From Lepturacanthus savala (Eukaryota > Chordata > Actinopteri > Scombriformes > Trichiuridae): a stretch of 64,000 nucleotides of DNA. Below are positions 60,111 to 64,000 of the stretch, one piece after another. The stretch lies in the NCBI GenBank assembly GCA_030544235.1, contig CM060471.1, positions 5,412,348 to 5,476,347 on the forward strand. The letters are read 5' to 3'. The notes beneath the pieces were generated by a model. The model ran no database searches. It had not been told where the DNA came from and saw only the letters and a list, made by a program, of their open reading frames with translations. Made by a program: the position numbers and the translations under genes. The first letter of the stretch is position 1, and every line of letters starts with the position of its first letter.

Positions 60111-61729
60111 TAGATGGGAACATTTGAATAGTAGCAGTAATTTCATTTTTTATTGTTGTGTGTGTACATCACTGCACTGAAGGAATGTAATGAATTTATC
60201 CCTATGTACGTATATGGAGAGGATGACAACCCTTGAATTTAAAATTCAAGTCACGAGTCCTGCATGTAGCTTTTCGTGGTCATATGTGTGTGAAATCAAA
60301 TAAAGCAAATAAATAAAAATAGGACTCTTGGACAAGATATGCATGCATTATGCAGATGTTTGCATTTATTGTGGGTAATGAAGCGCTATAAACATTCACC
60401 ATCACCTACATTTTTAATGGAGCGTGGATGTTTCTCTCACAACCTGGATGGAAAAACATGTGAACCAACCTTTTCAAGAGACTGAGCACACATCACATGT
60501 AGGGAATCATCTTTTTTTTTGTACAGATATACAAGTACATAATGTTCCAAACACTCTTTGATTACTGAGCCCTTAGCATCAGCTGTAGTGCAGCTGGAAT
60601 GATAATGCACTGGAGAATATGGAGAGTCAGAAGACTCGAGTACAAGAGTTTAGCCCAAGGTTAGCTTGATAGAAGAAGAAGAAAAAAACAGATTCATACT
60701 GTCAGCTTCCCTGCAGATGAACCCTAATCCTCGAGACATGAAGAGGCGAGTGACTCATCTTGCCTCGTTCCCATCTGTATTCATGCGGGGCAGCCATCAT
60801 GGAGCGGGTCTGTCTGTGCATCCACGCTGAGTTCACACACGACTGTCGGTGCCGAGGCTTTCCCAGTTAGTTGCATGTGTTGCATCAGCGCACATCGCTA
60901 ATGGAGCGCCATGTTCTTTTTTTGTGTTGTGCTTTTTTTAAAGACAGACGCATTTAACTTTCATCAGGCTGGTCCTGGGGGTCTAGGGGAGGGGGGTTGG
61001 ATGCTGTGGCATGAGCTCAGGCCATGGCTGGAGAAACAATCTAACAGAGTGGAGTCGCTCTTCATCTCCTGTCCCTGCATGCTTCTCTTCATCACATTAG
61101 TAGCAGTGCAGGGAGTGTTTGCAGTGCTGTGTGTTTTTTTTTCCCTCCCTCCTCCAGATAAATGACCAACAATCACACAGCAGGGCCGGGTTTTACCCAT
61201 GAGGAGGCTGGCGGCAGAAGTGACTCTCCCTTCTTCACCCTCTGAATTCCCCGAGTTCAGTTGTTTATAATTGGATTTTTTTTTTTTGGACTCACAGCTG
61301 AATCCAAAACAAGTATATTTTTGTGCAGGTTGTCCAGAGGCATTCTGTGATGTATATCTACTTACTGCAGTGAAATCTCAAATCAGAAATGACGACCAGG
61401 AACCGCATTACTCTGGTGTGTGTGATTCTCATTGAAGCAATTAAAATACAAAACATACAGTAAACAAAAGTAAGACCATAATGATCCTGCCGTGGGGGGA
61501 AACATGTTTACACATCACTCACGGATTGTTCCCTTAACAATCAATATTATGTAAAGGAACATTTCCCACAGTGCTAAAACTGCATCCACTGCATTACCCT
61601 TCAAATCCAATCTTGTGACGTCTGTGACCAATTAGAGGATTATCTCCAGAAATACTTGCTCAATTTGGAATTATTCTTTGGATTTATGTCCCTAGTTACA
61701 GTCGACAGGCAGTAAACAGTTACTGTGTG

Positions 61730-61787
<58 letters not shown>

Positions 61788-62884
61788 CTGTCAGTGCATG
61801 TGGCTTAACAGATTGTTTTCTGCGTTGAGGCTGTTATTTGTGTCAATATGTCTCAGCAATTCCTAACAAATTTGAGCGTGGGAGTGTTTGCATACTGGCC
61901 TGTGTGTGTCTGAGAGTGTGTGTGTGTCTGTGAGCGTGCGTGTGTGTGTGTACGTGAGCGAGCAGGAGAAACGGGAGTTGAGTGAACACGATGTACCCAG
62001 GCACAGTATTCCTGGGTTGTGTCCAGCTGTAGGAGTCTGTTTGCAGCTATGTACTTTGGGGACACCTCCCACCTCTAACCTGATCTCCCCTTGTGACCTC
62101 ACCACACCCTCGACCCCCTGACACGTGCTGCCACCGATACCCATGCCCTCAACGTCCCCGTTTTGTTCCTCTCTGCTCCTTTCTCAAATGCGACCTGAGT
62201 CCTTTCATGGTTTCCCCCCTCCTCCCCACCACCAACACAGGCTCCTCTGCTTCTCTCTCCTTGTATAACATCCCTCCCCACCTTTCACTTGTCCTCTGGA
62301 AGCTTAGTGGAGTACAGGGTTAGGTCATGTGAATGCTGTCTGTGCTGCCAAGCCTGCAGGCTGGCGCCAGAGGCACAAAGACAAAACAGAGACCCCAGAA
62401 TACACACACACACACACAGACACTCGCACTGACACTAAGTGCTTCGCCAACACGTGCGAGAATTTAAAGTGGTAATCCTCGAGATCCTCTTGTTTTTATT
62501 TTGGCAACATGTCTGGTGCCGAGTGGTCATTACAGCTGTGACCTTTCTGTTGATGAAGTTTCTATCTACAGTTCCTCTTCTATTCGTTCCATATAAAATC
62601 ACTGCCTGTGTTTCCCAGGAAAGGCCACTAACGTGCTGAGGCAGCTGTGAATGGTGTGGCGACCCCGCTGGCCAACAGTAGTACTACAGCAAAAAAAAAA
62701 AGTCAAGGAAATGAGGCTTATAAAAGGACAAGGATTATAAGAGAAAGAATATTTTTTATGTTTCTAAAACTTAATAAGTCTACAAAAGGCCTCACAAGGC
62801 AGACAACTTCTAGACAGCTTGCATCTTAAACTTGAATCAGTTTCATGAACAATAGCAACAGAAACAATGACAGATGAGGTCAAT
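60111..62884. other. Intergenic, no gene recognised
   Basis: 60,550-61,250 and 61,960-62,650 are repeat-poor and of mixed composition. Short frames only. A pyrimidine-rich run is at 62,140-62,290. Confidence 0.5.
61733..61784. repeat. (TG)n microsatellite
   Basis: About 26 TG units, followed by a looser TG-rich stretch to about 61955. Confidence 0.95.
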
Positions 62885-63016
62885 TTGCAAGGTACAGTGT
62901 GTAAAAACAAAACAATCCATATTATATATCAATTACACATATTTTTGGATATTATAAATATTATATTCCATTTCTGCCAAGTCTGATCCACTATATGCTG
63001 CACAATGTACCTTTAA
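62885..63016 (+). mobile_element. Internally deleted TTAA/GGTATAGTGTGTA element with both ends
   Basis: It starts GGTACAGTGTGTAAAA (from about 62890). It carries the tail block ATATTATATTCCATTTCTGC and ends CACAATGTACCTTTAA at 63016. The ends are inverted complements of each other over about 12 bases. At about 130 bases it is a miniature version of the 302-base copy at 44783. Confidence 0.75.
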
Positions 63017-64000
63017 CACTGGATACCCCTTTGTTGCTGCATGACCCTTGGATACAACCGCTTGACACAGCATTTATTTTAATCAGCAAAAGAAAGCAGC
63101 AAATCCTGTCAACCGCTTGAAAATGAAAATATCATATTGAGAACAGATTCTTCAATGACAACAGCAGTAAAATAAATGTTGGTACCTTTAAACAAGCAAA
63201 CAGATTGAAGCAGATTGAGACAGATCATTCTCTACAAGCATCAAGGAAATTAAACTTGACTTAAGAAATTGCCAGTATGAAGAAAGAGGGTCTGCATCTG
63301 AGGCTAGTTAAAAAGTAAAACCCACAGGAGGATTTGAACCGTCAATATGAGATTAAATGACTTTTGTTAAAATGGATTTTTTGCTGTAGAAGCTCCCCAG
63401 GATAACAGTCAGAGATCAGAGGAGGTGGGGTCTGACAAGGTTCAGAAACACTGATACAGAATAGAGGCTGAAGGAGGGAGATGAACAAGGAAATGAGGGA
63501 AAAGATGGGATGAGCGAGGGAAATCTGGGTTTAAAAGCTTTGCTCTGCTTTAGCAGCAGCAAATTATTCAGAGCTTGCAAAACAATGGAGCCAAGAGAGG
63601 AATGGGACTCAGTTGAGATCAACACCATGTAGGAATTAATGAAGTTCTCCGCCAACACAGCGGCAAGATTTTACCGTCTGGAGGCTGGAGACACTTTCCT
63701 AATTGTGTTTTGTCAAAAAGCAGAAATATCTCATATTTCAGTTCCCAATTATATCTGCAGCACTGATGATGAGGCAGGAGGACCTTTTTTGCCTTGTTAT
63801 TAAATTTAGAATTTCCTGTGCCAAAATGTCTCATCTTCATGAAGCAGTAATAATGGAAAAATTACAAATAAAATCCTGTATTCATATGTGTGTTTGAAGT
63901 TGCCGTTATCAGAAATTTGACATTTGTTTATTAAAATTTGAATGAAATGTTTTAAAAATAAATGTCTTATTATTTTGATTTACTTATTTAAATATCTTCC
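63017..64000. other. Intergenic, right edge, no gene recognised
   Basis: No coding domain or repeat recognised up to the window edge. Confidence 0.55.

Overview
This is vertebrate nuclear DNA, most likely from a ray-finned (teleost) fish, probably a percomorph. The grounds are one unmistakable vertebrate gene with a spliced 5' leader, very long non-coding flanks, many long (CA/TG)n microsatellites, and several dispersed repeat families that I recognise as typical of teleost genomes (TTAA-flanked inverted-repeat elements, hAT-like elements, a tRNA-derived SINE, L2-like LINE pieces and a Ty3/gypsy relic). Nothing is bacterial: no operons, CRISPR array or rRNA.

The only protein-coding gene I can support is tob1 (transducer of ERBB2, 1), on the + strand at about 13,930-17,655. 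It has a TATA/CCAAT promoter (13,770-13,905), a non-coding exon 1 (to 14,173), a 1.3 kb intron, and a second exon that holds the whole 334-codon reading frame (15,658-16,662) and a roughly 1 kb 3' UTR with twin AATAAA signals at 17,628-17,638. The predicted splice creates an upstream ATG across the exon junction. It opens a 63-codon frame that overlaps the tob1 start. This is the most interesting gene-level observation here.

Left flank (1-13,700): no gene recognised. It holds paired TG/CA microsatellites (1.8-2.1 kb), a large TTAA-type inverted-repeat element (4.58-5.39 kb), a dispersed repeat at 9.16 kb and a possible MITE at 11.0 kb. Right flank (17,700-64,000): no further gene recognised. 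It holds hAT-like copies (18.56-20.2 kb and 54.0 kb), a 130 bp (TA)n tract (22.85 kb), copies of two TTAA families, a deleted gypsy-type retrotransposon (29.8-32.25 kb), a SINE inserted into another SINE with a 13 bp target-site duplication (34.4-35.1 kb), LINE copies (38.8-40.3, 43.1, 44.5-45.2 and 58.9 kb) and a palindromic-end element (51.33-51.83 kb).

No set of genes works together here. The window is one regulator of mRNA deadenylation and cell proliferation inside a transposon-rich gene desert. Some of the repeat-free desert could be tob1 regulatory sequence, but single-sequence reading cannot show that. All calls rest on reading and memory of families; no alignment or database search was run.
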